Shown here: piece after piece, positions 7,624 through 16,307 of the stretch
How the letters are laid out: each line of letters starts with the position of its first letter
Position numbering within the stretch: position 1 is the first letter of the stretch
DNA from: Streptomyces tsukubensis
GTDB taxonomy: Bacteria > Actinomycetota > Actinomycetes > Streptomycetales > Streptomycetaceae
DNA: 64,000 bases
Reading direction: 5' to 3'
NCBI RefSeq assembly: GCF_009296025.1
Contig: NZ_CP045178.1
Span: 2,232,001 to 2,296,000 of the forward strand
Position numbers and translations under genes: made by a program
The notes under the pieces: model-generated
Database searches by the model: none
What the model saw: only the letters and a program-made list of their open reading frames with translations
Told to the model about the DNA's origin: nothing

Positions 7624-9711
7624 CTAACCGGCCGATCCGCCCTTGACGTCGACGGGAAGCGGCGCGACCACCGTCTCCCCCGGCGGCTCACCGGGGTCGT
7701 CAGGTACGCCTTCCTTGCGTGGTCGCGGCCCCGCGAGTACGTAGACGAGACCGAAGCCGATCCCGACGACCGTCGCGCCGCCCACCGCGTCCAGCACCCA
7801 GTGGTTGGCGGTGGCGACGATCGCGCAGACCGTGAAGAACGGGTGCAGCAGCCCGAGCACCTTCATCCACACCTTCGGCGCGAGCACCGCGATGACGACA
7901 CCGCACCACAGCGACCAGCCGAAGTGCAGCGAGGGCATCGCCGCGTACTGGTTGGTCACGGACGTCAGCGTCCCGTAGTCGGGCTTGCTGAAGTCCTGCA
8001 CCCCGTGGACCGTGTCGATGAAGCCGAGCCCCGGCATCAGCCGCGGCGGGGCCAGCGGGTAGAGCCAGAAGCCGAGCAGCGCGAGCACCGTCGCGAAGCC
8101 GAGCGCGCTGCGGGCCCAGCGATAGTCGACGGGGCGGCGGATGTAGAGGACGGCGAGGACACCGAGCGGTACGAAGAAGTGGAACGTCTCGTAGTAGAAG
8201 TTGAGGAACTCCTCCAGCCACGGGACCTTCACCACCGCGTGGTTGGCCCAGTGTTCGATGTCGATGAAGAGCGCCTTCTCCAGCGAGTGGATCTGCTCTC
8301 CGTGATGTTCCGCCGTGGGCCTGCCGCCGCGCGCTACGAGCCGGACATGGGAATAGGCGGAGTAGCCGACGCGGATCAGCAGCAGTTCGAGCAGCAGGTT
8401 CGGGCGGGTCAGCAGCCGCTTCCAGAACGGCAGCAGCGGCACCTTCCGCAGCCGCGCCCGGACCGGGGCCGCGTACACGGTGGGCGTCGGGCTCCCGTAG
8501 TACGGCGACGAGGTGGAGAGGAACGGTACGGCGCAGGCGGCCGCCAGGGCCGCGACCAGCACCACGTTCTGCGCGAGGGGATCGAGCAGCGTCATGTTGG
8601 GCAGCAGGACCTTCGGCGGCAGTGAGATCGCGAGGATCACGGCGACCGGCCAGACGAAACGGTCGGAGGCCCGCTTGCCGACCCTGCCGGCCACCGTCAA
8701 CAGCACCCACAGCATCTGGTGCTGCCAGGTGGTGGGCGAGATGGCGACAGCGACGCAGCCGGTCAGCGCGACGGCGAGCAGCAGTTGCCCTTCCCGCGCG
8801 TAGCGCACGGCGCGGCGCAGCCCCACGTAGCAGACGGCGGCGGCGAGCAGCAGGAAGAGCACGATCTCCAGTGGGCCGTGCATACCGAAGCGCAGCAGCG
8901 CGCCGTGCAGTGACTGGTTGGTGAGCCCCTCACTGGAGCCGAGGCCCGCGCCCGCGAGGTGGTGCACCCAGTAGGTCCAGGAGTCGCTCGGCATGACGGC
9001 CCAGGTGAGGGCGGTACAGCCGAGGAAGGTGGCCACCGAGGAGATCGCCGCGGTGCGGCGTCCCGTCAGCCACAGCAGGGGCGCGAAGAGCAGCATCGTC
9101 GGCTGGAACGCCGCCCCGATCCCGATGAGGACACCGCTCGTGCGCTGCCCCCGGACGGTGAAGCAGCCCAGGAGCACCAGCAGGACCGGGAGGATGCTGG
9201 TCTGCCCCAGGTGCATCGCGTTGCGCACGGGCAGCGACACCATCAGCAGGCAGATCGCGACGGGCGCGGCCAGCAGCGAGGTCCGCCGGGTGACGGGCTC
9301 GGGCAGGGCGCGCGCCGCGATCAGTCCCAGCGCCACCACGAGCAGCAGCGAGACGGAGGTCCAGGCGACACCGAGGGCGCTCTCGGCGGACTGTTTGAGC
9401 GGTTTGAGTACGAGTCCCGCGAAGGGAGTACCCGTGAAGCGGTCCGTCGCGTAAAGGGAGCCCGGTACGTGCAGGACGCCCTCCGGGCCGATCCAGGTCT
9501 CCAGATCCGTCAGTCGCTCGCCTGGTGGCAGCCGCAGCACCGCGGCCGCTTGGCGCAGCAACAGCGCCACGACGGCCAGCCAGAGACCGGCTCCCACCGC
9601 CACGACCCACGATCTGGAGGTCCGAGCCGGTCCTGCCCCGAAGGCATTCCCAGCACCACCATGTTCCACGTTCGCCACGCCCCGCGGCCTCCCGCCCCGT
9701 CTGTCACCCAT
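7624..9711 (-). CDS. bifunctional GT87 glycosyltransferase / PAP2-family membrane protein
   Basis: A 695-aa polytopic protein. The N-terminal half (residues 30-400) has about ten TM helices and resembles family 87 polyprenyl-phosphate mannosyltransferases. The C-terminal half is a PAP2/AUR1-like domain: its histidine motifs are in MPSLHFGWSLW and in ANHWVLDAVGG, where H and D form the phosphatase-type site. It probably acts on a lipid-linked glycan or phospholipid at the membrane. ATG 9711 is my choice; the frame stays open to 9999, the upstream part looks non-coding and no clear Shine-Dalgarno is present, so the start is uncertain. Confidence 0.8.
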   Translation of the reverse strand: MGDRRGGRPRGVANVEHGGAGNAFGAGPARTSRSWVVAVGAGLWLAVVALLLRQAAAVLRLPPGERLTDLETWIGPEGVLHVPGSLYATDRFTGTPFAGLVLKPLKQSAESALGVAWTSVSLLLVVALGLIAARALPEPVTRRTSLLAAPVAICLLMVSLPVRNAMHLGQTSILPVLLVLLGCFTVRGQRTSGVLIGIGAAFQPTMLLFAPLLWLTGRRTAAISSVATFLGCTALTWAVMPSDSWTYWVHHLAGAGLGSSEGLTNQSLHGALLRFGMHGPLEIVLFLLLAAAVCYVGLRRAVRYAREGQLLLAVALTGCVAVAISPTTWQHQMLWVLLTVAGRVGKRASDRFVWPVAVILAISLPPKVLLPNMTLLDPLAQNVVLVAALAAACAVPFLSTSSPYYGSPTPTVYAAPVRARLRKVPLLPFWKRLLTRPNLLLELLLIRVGYSAYSHVRLVARGGRPTAEHHGEQIHSLEKALFIDIEHWANHAVVKVPWLEEFLNFYYETFHFFVPLGVLAVLYIRRPVDYRWARSALGFATVLALLGFWLYPLAPPRLMPGLGFIDTVHGVQDFSKPDYGTLTSVTNQYAAMPSLHFGWSLWCGVVIAVLAPKVWMKVLGLLHPFFTVCAIVATANHWVLDAVGGATVVGIGFGLVYVLAGPRPRKEGVPDDPGEPPGETVVAPLPVDVKGGSAG

Positions 9712-10146
9712 ACCTGGCCCACCCCGGCCCTCAGGACCTCTAAGAGGCTCGCACCACCCCTGCGTACAGACGCAGCCAACCCCCCGTTCACCTGCCGGAC
9801 CTTCTCCACAATGGGCTGCTGTTGTGCAGCCCTTTAGATTCTTTTGACCGGTTACTGACCGAATCAGGCGCGAACACCCGCGAACGCGCCCCGACTCCAG
9901 TGCCCGGCCGGTCCGGTTCCGCCGCGCTCCAGCGACATGGATCACAGATCGGCGGCTCGTGCGCGAGTGAAAGGGTATCCGTTTGCCCTGACGGGGCACG
10001 GTTTCCGCGCCGCCTGCCGTGGGCAGGTGACTGTGCGTGACACCCGCTTGGGCCCCTAGGGTTTCTTTTCGGGCCGTCCGTTGTCCTTAGTTTCCACTGG
10101 GCGGCCCTTGTCTTTGCCGTCGTTCGAGAGGCAGGCGAGCGGAACC
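9712..10146. other. divergent intergenic region
   Basis: 435 bases between the divergent GT87/PAP2 gene and proP. A perfect hairpin GGGCTGC-N6-GCAGCCC lies at 9813-9832, next to TTTAGATTCTTTT on the plus side. Two ACCG/TGACCG motifs follow near 9846-9862. An imperfect GGGCCGTCC/GGGCGGCCC dyad around 10070-10110 could fold in the proP leader. Promoters for both genes should be here, but I cannot place them with confidence. Confidence 0.4.
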
Positions 10147-11673
10147 TTGCCAAGCAGTACGTCTGTAGATTCCCGCCCCTCCGGGCCCGGGGGCGCCGAG
10201 AACCCAGGACACGGGGCCACACTGGGCGGCTCCGCCTCCCCCCACCCCGTCGAAGTGACGGTGGCCGACTCCGCGCAGGTGAAGCGCGCGGTCAAGGCGG
10301 CGGCGCTGGGTAACGCGATGGAGTGGTTCGACTTCGGCGTCTACAGCTACATCGCGGTGACCCTGGGCAAGGTCTTCTTCCCCTCGGGCGACTCCACGGC
10401 GCAGCTCCTCTCGACCTTCGGCGCCTTCGCGGCCGCGTTTCTCGTCAGGCCGCTCGGCGGACTGGTTTTCGGCCCCCTCGGGGACCGCATCGGGCGTCAG
10501 CGCGTACTCGCGGTAACAATGATCATGATGGCGGCCGGCACCTTCGCCATCGGCCTCATCCCCAGTTACGGCTCGATCGGCGTCTGGGCGCCGGTGCTGC
10601 TGTTGCTCGCCCGGCTGGTGCAGGGGTTCTCCACGGGCGGCGAGTACGCGGGAGCCTCGACCTTCATCGCCGAGTACGCGCCCGACAAGAAACGCGGCTT
10701 CCTCGGAAGCTGGCTGGAATTCGGCACCCTCGCCGGTTACATCGGCGGCGCCGGTCTGGTGACGCTCATGACGGCACTGCTCAGCAATGACGCGCTGCTC
10801 TCCTGGGGCTGGCGCATCCCGTTCATGATCGCGGGGCCCATGGGCCTGATCGGTCTCTACCTGCGGATGCGCCTCGAAGAGACCCCCGCCTTCGCCAAGC
10901 AGTTGGAGAAGGAGGAGGCGCGTCCCAAGGTGGCGCTGCGGGAGATGGTCACCGGCCAGTGGCGCTCACTGCTGCTGTGCGTGGCGCTCGTGCTGGTCTT
11001 CAACGTCACCGACTACATGCTGCTCTCGTACATGCCGAGCTACCTCACCTCCGAGCTGAAGTACGACGAGACCCACGGTCTGCTGGTGATCCTCGCGGTG
11101 ATGGCGCTGATGATGTGCGTCCAGCCGTACGCGGGCCGGCTCACCGACCGGGTGGGACGCCGCCCCGTCATCGCGGCGGGCTGCGTCGGCTTCCTGGTCT
11201 TCTCCGTCCCCGCCCTGCTGCTGATCCGCCAGGGCAGCCTGGCCGCGATCGGCCTCGGCACGGCCGCACTCGGCGTACTGCTCGTCTGCTTCACGGCGAC
11301 GATGCCCTCGACACTGCCCGCGCTCTTCCCGACCCGCGTCCGCTTCGGCTCGCTCTCGATCGGCTTCAACGTCTCCGTGTCGGTCTTCGGCGGTACGACT
11401 CCGCTGGTCGTCACCGCGCTGATCGGCGCCACGGGCAACAAGATGATGCCCGCGTACTACATGATGGCCGCGGCCGTGATCGGCGGTGTGGCGGTCTGGT
11501 TCCTCAAGGAGTCGGCCGGCCGGCCGCTGCCCGGCTCGGGCCCTTCCGTGGAGACCGAGGCCGAGGCGGACGCGCTGCGGGCGGCGGCGGAGGAAACACG
11601 CGAGAGCGTGGACGGAACTCAGCGGGAGGCCCGCACGGGGCTGGTACCGGAACAGGCGGCGGCTGGGCGTTGA
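10147..11673 (+). CDS. proP: ProP-type proline/glycine betaine:H+ symporter (MFS, MHS family)
   Basis: A protein of about 508 aa, very similar in recalled sequence to Escherichia coli ProP. Shared blocks include LGNAMEWFDFGVY at the start of TM1, RPLGGLVFGPLGDRIGRQR (the MFS loop 2-3 motif), QGFSTGGEYAGAS, DKKRGFLGSWLEFG and a final MMPAYYMMAA helix. Twelve TM helices are expected. The C-terminal 50 residues are acidic and heptad-like but shorter than E. coli's antiparallel coiled coil. It imports compatible solutes during osmotic stress. The start is uncertain: TTG 10147, TTG 10081 or a GTG near 10258; homology begins around residue 36 of this choice. Confidence 0.88.
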   Translation: MPSSTSVDSRPSGPGGAENPGHGATLGGSASPHPVEVTVADSAQVKRAVKAAALGNAMEWFDFGVYSYIAVTLGKVFFPSGDSTAQLLSTFGAFAAAFLVRPLGGLVFGPLGDRIGRQRVLAVTMIMMAAGTFAIGLIPSYGSIGVWAPVLLLLARLVQGFSTGGEYAGASTFIAEYAPDKKRGFLGSWLEFGTLAGYIGGAGLVTLMTALLSNDALLSWGWRIPFMIAGPMGLIGLYLRMRLEETPAFAKQLEKEEARPKVALREMVTGQWRSLLLCVALVLVFNVTDYMLLSYMPSYLTSELKYDETHGLLVILAVMALMMCVQPYAGRLTDRVGRRPVIAAGCVGFLVFSVPALLLIRQGSLAAIGLGTAALGVLLVCFTATMPSTLPALFPTRVRFGSLSIGFNVSVSVFGGTTPLVVTALIGATGNKMMPAYYMMAAAVIGGVAVWFLKESAGRPLPGSGPSVETEAEADALRAAAEETRESVDGTQREARTGLVPEQAAAGR

Positions 11674-11709
11674 CCGTGGGCGGGGGCGCTGCCCCACGAT
11701 GGTGGGTCG

Positions 11710-11744
11710 GCGCCGTCCGGTCGTGCCCGCAGGGCGGACGGCGC
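11710..11744 (+). terminator. stem-loop terminator after proP
   Basis: Perfect 10-bp arms GCGCCGTCCG (11710-11719) and CGGACGGCGC (11735-11744) with a 15-nt loop lie 36 bases after the proP stop. There is no T-tract, as is usual for Streptomyces. Confidence 0.65.
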
Positions 11745-12265
11745 GGTCGTGAACGTGCGGCGGAACGGCGGACGGTTCCCGCCCCGGCTCACCGATGACG
11801 AAGCGGACTCGCGCGGGGGCGGTCCCCTCCGGGCTCGCGCAGCGGAGTTCCACGACCCGTGCCGTACCCACTGTCCAGGCGTCACGTGCGGGCAGCGCGG
11901 TGCGCATGGTCGGCACCTGGTGGGTCACACCGTCCACCCCGGTGAAGGGCCGGTCGGAAGTGGCGGACCCCTCGTACCGCCGCTCCCGCGCGGCTATCCC
12001 TCGACGCTCCACTACGACAGTCCCCACCCTGTATGTGCTGCGGTCCACCGCGGTGTACCGCCCGCTAGGATCCCGGCACGGACCCCTTACGTACGGCCGT
12101 ACGCGCGGGTCCGCCGTACGCCCTGGCACTTGTACTGGCCCTACGCACGACGCACACAGACCGCGTACAGAGACTGCGTACAAAGGCCCCACGCACAGGC
12201 CGACATGCCAAGCTCACCGGTGCGACTTCGCACAGTCAAGACGAACAACAAGGGGCCCGTCTCTG
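11745..12265. other. long intergenic region with possible minus-strand ORF
   Basis: About 520 bases. On the minus strand an open frame running leftward from roughly 12100 has strongly GC-biased third positions and non-arginine-rich sequence (for example TMRTALPARDAWTVGTARVV), so a small gene is possible. But the frame has no stop before it runs far into the antisense of proP, so I do not call it. The right 200 bases are rich in TACGTACG/GTACG-type dyads and lead into the methyltransferase gene. Confidence 0.35.
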
Positions 12266-12952
12266 ATGACGCAGGAACAATGGACCGACGTTGACGCCTA
12301 CTTCACCTCGCGGCTCGTTCCCTCCGACGAAGCACTCGATGCGGCGCTGCGCGCCTGCGAAGCCGCCGGGTTGCCGTCGATCAACGTCGCACCGAACCAG
12401 GGAAAGCTGCTCAGGCTGTTCGCCGAGATCCAGGGCGCGCGACGCATCCTGGAGATCGGAACTCTCGGCGGGTACAGCACCATCTGGCTGGCCCGCGCCC
12501 TGCCCGAGGACGGCCGGCTGGTCACGCTGGAGGCCGACCCCGCGCACGCCGAGGTCGCCCGCGCCAACCTCAGCCACGCGGGGCTGGACGGTGTCACCGA
12601 GGTGCGGGTGGGGCCGGCGCTCGACAGTCTCCCCGTACTGGCGGCGGAGTTGGGCGAGGAAGGCAACGGAGCGGACCCCTTCGACCTCGTCTTCATCGAC
12701 GCCGACAAGGGGAACAACCCGCACTACCTGGAGTGGTCGCTCAAGCTCACCCGGCCGGGCAGTGTGATCATCGGCGACAACGTGGCACGCGGCGGCGCCG
12801 TGGCCGACGCCGATACCGATGACCCGGTGATCGTCGGTACCCGGCGCATGATCGAACTGATGGGCGCGAACCCCCGGCTGAGCGCCACGGCGGTCCAGAC
12901 CGTGGGGTCCAAGGGCTACGACGGTTTCGTCCTCGCACGCGTCCTGCCGTGA
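12266..12952 (+). CDS. SAM-dependent O-methyltransferase (catechol/caffeoyl-CoA OMT type)
   Basis: A 228-aa class I methyltransferase. ATG 12266 follows an AAGGGG element by about ten bases. SAM motif I is RRILEIGTLGGYSTIWLA (about 60-77), with acidic ribose-binding LEAD, and metal-proximal DLVFIDADKGNN (about 142-153) typical of divalent-cation-dependent OMTs. Length matches the family. It would methylate a small hydroxylated aromatic; the substrate is unknown. It ends only ten bases from the convergent FHA gene, with no terminator between. Confidence 0.9.
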   Translation: MTQEQWTDVDAYFTSRLVPSDEALDAALRACEAAGLPSINVAPNQGKLLRLFAEIQGARRILEIGTLGGYSTIWLARALPEDGRLVTLEADPAHAEVARANLSHAGLDGVTEVRVGPALDSLPVLAAELGEEGNGADPFDLVFIDADKGNNPHYLEWSLKLTRPGSVIIGDNVARGGAVADADTDDPVIVGTRRMIELMGANPRLSATAVQTVGSKGYDGFVLARVLP

Positions 12953-12962
12953 CGCGGACGAA

Positions 12963-13619
12963 TCAGCCGGCCCCGCCAGCCCCTCCCGTACCGCCAGGCC
13001 CACCAGGCCTGCCCGTACCGCCCGTACCACCCGTACCGCTCTCCAGGTAGTACCCGACGTGGATGCTGCGGGGCCCTGACCGGTCCTGGACGACCAGTTC
13101 ACCGGCGGTCGCGGGCGGGAGGGCCCAGGTCTCGCCGTACGCGAGAGGCCGGACCTCCCCCTGGCTCTCGACGCGCGTCTCCGACGACGGTTCAGGACGG
13201 GAGCCGCGCAGCCAGGTGACGGTCCATCCGCCGCCCGGCCCGCAGCGGAACTCAAGGTGTGCGCGGGAGACGAACAGCCAGTCCTGGGGCGCCACGAGAA
13301 CGCAGAGTCCCTGGTCGCGCCCTATGCGCAGGACGGTACCTGGATCGTCGGCGGCGTCCGTGAGCTGCATGCCCGCGGTCGCTCCCGTGTCGGGCGCGCC
13401 GGACAGTGAGGCCATGGTGAGCTCCAGCACGTCGTGCTCCTTCGGTTCTGTGAACCGGCCGGCCGGTTCTTCTGTAAGCCCGGCGGCCGGCTCACCGACG
13501 GGAGCGGAACCGGCGGTTGTCGGGCGGGGCGGCGCGGGGACCTGTGACGTGGACACTGGAGTCCGGAGGGGAACGGACGGAGACGGGAACACGTTCGGAT
13601 GACTGCCGCGTGATGGCAT
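12963..13619 (-). CDS. FHA-domain protein with glycine-rich tail
   Basis: About 218 aa. A Pro/Thr-rich N-terminal 50 residues lead to a forkhead-associated-like domain: VLRIGRDQGLCVLV carries the GR motif, and VSRAHLEFRCG the SxxH motif that contacts phosphothreonine. A Gly/Thr/Pro low-complexity tail ends the protein. It probably binds Ser/Thr-kinase-phosphorylated partners. ATG 13619 lacks a good Shine-Dalgarno, and the open frame continues upstream into the CCCGCATG repeat, so the start may be an upstream GTG or the mRNA may be leaderless. Confidence 0.72.
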   Translation of the reverse strand: MPSRGSHPNVFPSPSVPLRTPVSTSQVPAPPRPTTAGSAPVGEPAAGLTEEPAGRFTEPKEHDVLELTMASLSGAPDTGATAGMQLTDAADDPGTVLRIGRDQGLCVLVAPQDWLFVSRAHLEFRCGPGGGWTVTWLRGSRPEPSSETRVESQGEVRPLAYGETWALPPATAGELVVQDRSGPRSIHVGYYLESGTGGTGGTGRPGGPGGTGGAGGAG

Positions 13620-13831
13620 GCCGTAACCGATGGCGTAACGGCAGGACGGCGTCACGGTGTTCGGCACCCTGCCCTGAGCGTGCCACGAAACACACTCCGC
13701 CGACCATGGCGCGTGCAGCCCCTCCCCTGGGCCCGTGTCCGTCCGACGTCGAGGAGACCGTTGAGAATTGGCGTGCCGACCGCCGACCGCGCCGACCGTG
13801 CTGAGTGAGCGGTGGCCCGCCACGCCGTATG

Positions 13832-13879
13832 CCCGCATGCCCGCATGCCCGCATGCCCGCATGCCCGCATGCCCGCATG
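13832..13879. repeat. six tandem copies of CCCGCATG
   Basis: Six exact 8-bp copies, with partial units on each side, lie 85 bases before the start of the monooxygenase gene. Each junction makes a GCATGC palindrome. Exact identity suggests recent slippage expansion. Confidence 0.95.
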
Positions 13880-13963
13880 CCCGGTGATCCCGCCCGCACG
13901 GGACGAGTGGCGCGGGGCGCCCCCAGGCGCGGCTACGGCCGGTCGCTGCTGCAGGATGGACTC

Positions 13964-14326
13964 ATGAGCGTAGTGAAGATCAACGTCCTGACCGTCCCGG
14001 CCGAGCAGCGGGAGACCCTGGAGAAGCGCTTCGCCGCCCGTGCGGGCGCCGTGGAGAACTCCGACGGCTTCGAGCACTTCGAACTCCTGCGCCCCGTCGA
14101 GGGCACTGACCAGTACCTCGTGTACACGCGGTGGCGCGACGAGGAAGCCTTCAAGGCATGGTTCGACGGCCCCATGAAGGCCGCGCACCAGAGCGGCCCG
14201 AAGGAGGGTACCGAGGGTAAGGAGGGCACCGAGGGCGCGGAACGGCCGAAGCCCGCAGCCTCAGGATCGACCCTGTGGTCCTTCGAGGTGATCCAGCAGA
14301 CCGAGGCGCCCGCCGCCAAGGGCTGA
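13964..14326 (+). CDS. antibiotic biosynthesis monooxygenase (ABM)-family protein
   Basis: A 120-aa protein starting at ATG 13964 with a weak GGA-type site upstream. Residues 1-75 match the dimeric alpha-beta barrel ABM fold: INVLTVPAEQRETLEKRF, then a central GFEHFELLRPVEGTDQYLVY and WRDEEAFKAWFDGP. A charged insertion with two imperfect KEGTEG repeats precedes the last strand WSFEVIQQ. This group includes IsdG/HmoB-like heme oxygenases and small quinol monooxygenases; no heme ligand can be assigned from sequence alone. Function is therefore general. Confidence 0.82.
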   Translation: MSVVKINVLTVPAEQRETLEKRFAARAGAVENSDGFEHFELLRPVEGTDQYLVYTRWRDEEAFKAWFDGPMKAAHQSGPKEGTEGKEGTEGAERPKPAASGSTLWSFEVIQQTEAPAAKG

Positions 14327-14339
14327 CCCCGTCGGGGGT

Positions 14340-14413
14340 GCGCCCCGGTACATGGTGAGGGGCCTGGTCAGGACTTCTGCCCTGACCAGGCCCCTCACCA
14401 TGTACCGGGGCGC
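14340..14413. terminator. 33-bp perfect palindrome, probable bidirectional terminator
   Basis: Arms 14340-14372 and 14381-14413 are perfect complements over 33 bp around an 8-nt loop (ACTTCTGC). The structure lies between the convergent ABM gene and the minus-strand gene ending at 14514, so it can terminate both. The arm is far longer than usual for a terminator. Confidence 0.85.
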
Positions 14414-14513
14414 CGACGTGCCACTCGTTGACCGCCTCGGCCTGCCCCGGCCTGACCCGGCCTGACCTAGCCCCACCTGAGTTGATCTGACCGGAGAACC
14501 GGCTGGACGCCCC

Positions 14514-15083
14514 TCAGAGGCTGAGCAGCCGTTCCGTCGTCTCGCGGTACTCGCGCAGGGCGAGACGCAGTTTCTCGGTGTCGGCCGCGCTGTGCTGGGC
14601 GCCACCTCCGGCGGCGCGGGGGTCGTACCCGCCCGGCTCGTTCGCGGTCTGCGCGGGTCCGGCCACACCGCCCGGCTTCGTGGGGTCGGCGGAGAGGGGG
14701 TCGACCGCCGTGGCCGCCGGATCGCCCGAGCGGCCCCTGCCCTCGCCGCCCACACCCGTCGCGCCGGGGGCCGTGGCTGCGGCGGATCCGGCCGAGTCCC
14801 AGGAGGTACGGAGCGTACGCCGACGCTGCGCGAGCGAGTCGGTCAGCCGGGCGATGGTCTCCTCAAGGACGCGGTCCGCCTCCTCGACGGCGTCGTGCGG
14901 CGCGTCGACGAACTCGTTCAGCGCCTGCTGAAGCCGCAGGGTCAGCTTGTCGCGCTCGTCGGGCCCGACGAGACGGTCCTCTCGACGGCCGTGTCCCGTC
15001 GCGGTTGCGGGCCCTGTCCCTGATGCGTAGCCGGTTTCGTGGCCCGCACGGCCCTCTCGCTCCTCATGGGCGAATGTACTCAT
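14514..15083 (-). CDS. conserved hypothetical FVDxP-motif protein (soluble)
   Basis: A 189-aa hydrophilic protein starting at ATG 15083. A helical core contains RLQQALNEFVDAPHDAVEEA, followed by a Gly/Pro/Ala-rich linker and a C-terminal helix LRLALREYRETTERLLSL. The same core (FVD-A/S-P-x-x-AV-x-EAD) occurs in the next gene upstream, so they are paralogues. No catalytic motif and no TM segment are seen. It is separated from its paralogue by a palindromic repeat element. Function is unknown. Confidence 0.7.
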   Translation of the reverse strand: MSTFAHEEREGRAGHETGYASGTGPATATGHGRREDRLVGPDERDKLTLRLQQALNEFVDAPHDAVEEADRVLEETIARLTDSLAQRRRTLRTSWDSAGSAAATAPGATGVGGEGRGRSGDPAATAVDPLSADPTKPGGVAGPAQTANEPGGYDPRAAGGGAQHSAADTEKLRLALREYRETTERLLSL

Positions 15084-15122
15084 GATGTGTCAACTCCCCT
15101 GGAAGTCGCGATGGTTGATTTC

Positions 15123-15290
15123 TTAGGGGTCCTTGCGATATGGGAGTCCGATCAGGCCGCGGGGGCCGATGCCGTGCATCGCAAGGCGCCGGAGAGTCCT
15201 CGTAGCGGAGCTACTAGGGCTTTTCCGCAACGCCGCGAGGTGCGGTGCCGGCCCCCGCGGCCCGGACGCCCTTATCGCAAGGACCCCTCA
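15123..15290. repeat. palindromic repeat element, long form
   Basis: The termini TTAGGGGTCCTTGCGATATG (15123-) and its near-complement ending at 15290 bound a 168-bp imperfect hairpin. Inner arms at about 15157-15170 and 15249-15262 (GGCCGCGGGGGCCG) and a central CGTAG-CGGA-GCTAC stem continue the symmetry. The right terminus supplies the TGA stop of the adjacent minus-strand gene. The same termini recur at 20505-20565. It resembles a MITE or REP-like element and probably also terminates transcription. Confidence 0.75.
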
Positions 15291-16175
15291 GGCGGTGCCG
15301 AATCGGCCGGTACTGCCGGGGCCATCGCCGGTGGTGCGGCCGTCGGGGGCGGGTACGCCGCCGCCCGCACCGGGGTTACCGGCCGTCGGCCGCTGCGCGG
15401 GCGGAGGCACCGTGCCCGGTGTCCCGCCCACGTCTCCTGCGGGGTAGCCGTCGCGGCCGGCGGGGTCACCCGTGGGCGTGGGCGTCGGGGTCGCCGCTCC
15501 ACCCGGGGCGGCAGGTGTTCCCTGACGGCCCGGGGTATGCGATCCGCGCTCGTCCACGCCCTGCGTGCCGTGGTGGCCGCCCACGTGGTGTCCGCCGGGC
15601 GTGTGCGCGCCCGCTCCCGCCGATACGAGGTCGTCGAAGAGTTCACGCGCGTCGACCATGGCCTCACGCAGCTCCTCGGTACCGGCGCCGGGCACGCCAG
15701 GTGCGGCGGTGGCGCCACTGCCCGCGTACGCGGCGTGGTGCACCTTGCGGTAGCCGTTGACATGCCGGGGGTGGTGAACGGAGAGCGCCGCCAGCTGTTC
15801 CTCGTAACGCGACCCGACGGGGAAGCCACGTGCCCCCGCCACCTCTGCCAGCAGGTGGTCGGCCTCGGCCACGGCCTGCTGGGGGGAGTCGACGAACCGC
15901 TCCTGGAGCCCGGCCCATTGGGCCAGATACTGCTCACGCGCGGCCGGGTCGAGCGGCTTCTCACGCAGCGATCCGTGTACCCTCACCCGCTCCGCGAGCT
16001 CGCGTTCGGCGGCTTTCGTGTCGCCGTTGTGCTGGGCCACGGTCCTGTCGTACTCCGGACCGAAGCGGCTCTGCAGCGAACCTCCGCCGTTCTTGCGCCT
16101 GGCCGCGAAGACGAGGGCGCCGACGATGAGTACGACGACGACCACGACCACGACAGCGATCAAAACGGTGGACAT
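15288..16175 (-). CDS. membrane-anchored FVDxP-motif protein
   Basis: A 295-aa protein. ATG 16175 follows GGGAGG at good spacing; the longer upstream frame is discarded. Residues 2-24 are a single, strikingly valine-rich TM helix followed by ARRKNGGG, giving an Nout-Cin topology. A helical region contains QERFVDSPQQAVAEADHLLA, paralogous to the downstream gene. The C-terminal 110 residues are Gly/Pro/Thr/His low complexity. The stop codon lies inside a palindromic repeat element. No function can be assigned. Confidence 0.72.
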   Translation of the reverse strand: MSTVLIAVVVVVVVVLIVGALVFAARRKNGGGSLQSRFGPEYDRTVAQHNGDTKAAERELAERVRVHGSLREKPLDPAAREQYLAQWAGLQERFVDSPQQAVAEADHLLAEVAGARGFPVGSRYEEQLAALSVHHPRHVNGYRKVHHAAYAGSGATAAPGVPGAGTEELREAMVDARELFDDLVSAGAGAHTPGGHHVGGHHGTQGVDERGSHTPGRQGTPAAPGGAATPTPTPTGDPAGRDGYPAGDVGGTPGTVPPPAQRPTAGNPGAGGGVPAPDGRTTGDGPGSTGRFGTA

Positions 16176-16307
16176 GGGGGCCCTCCCGGTGTTGTGGAGC
16201 GGGTTTGTTGTCTGACAGGACACCGGGTTGCCCGGCTGACCGTCCCGAAACCGCATACCCTCGCCGACCCGTGTTCCGGCTGTACGCGTGTACGCGACAA
16301 TTCCGTG

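Noticed and set aside
13829..13882. CRISPR-like direct repeats
   Set aside because: Units are 8 bp and contiguous with no spacers; it is a microsatellite.
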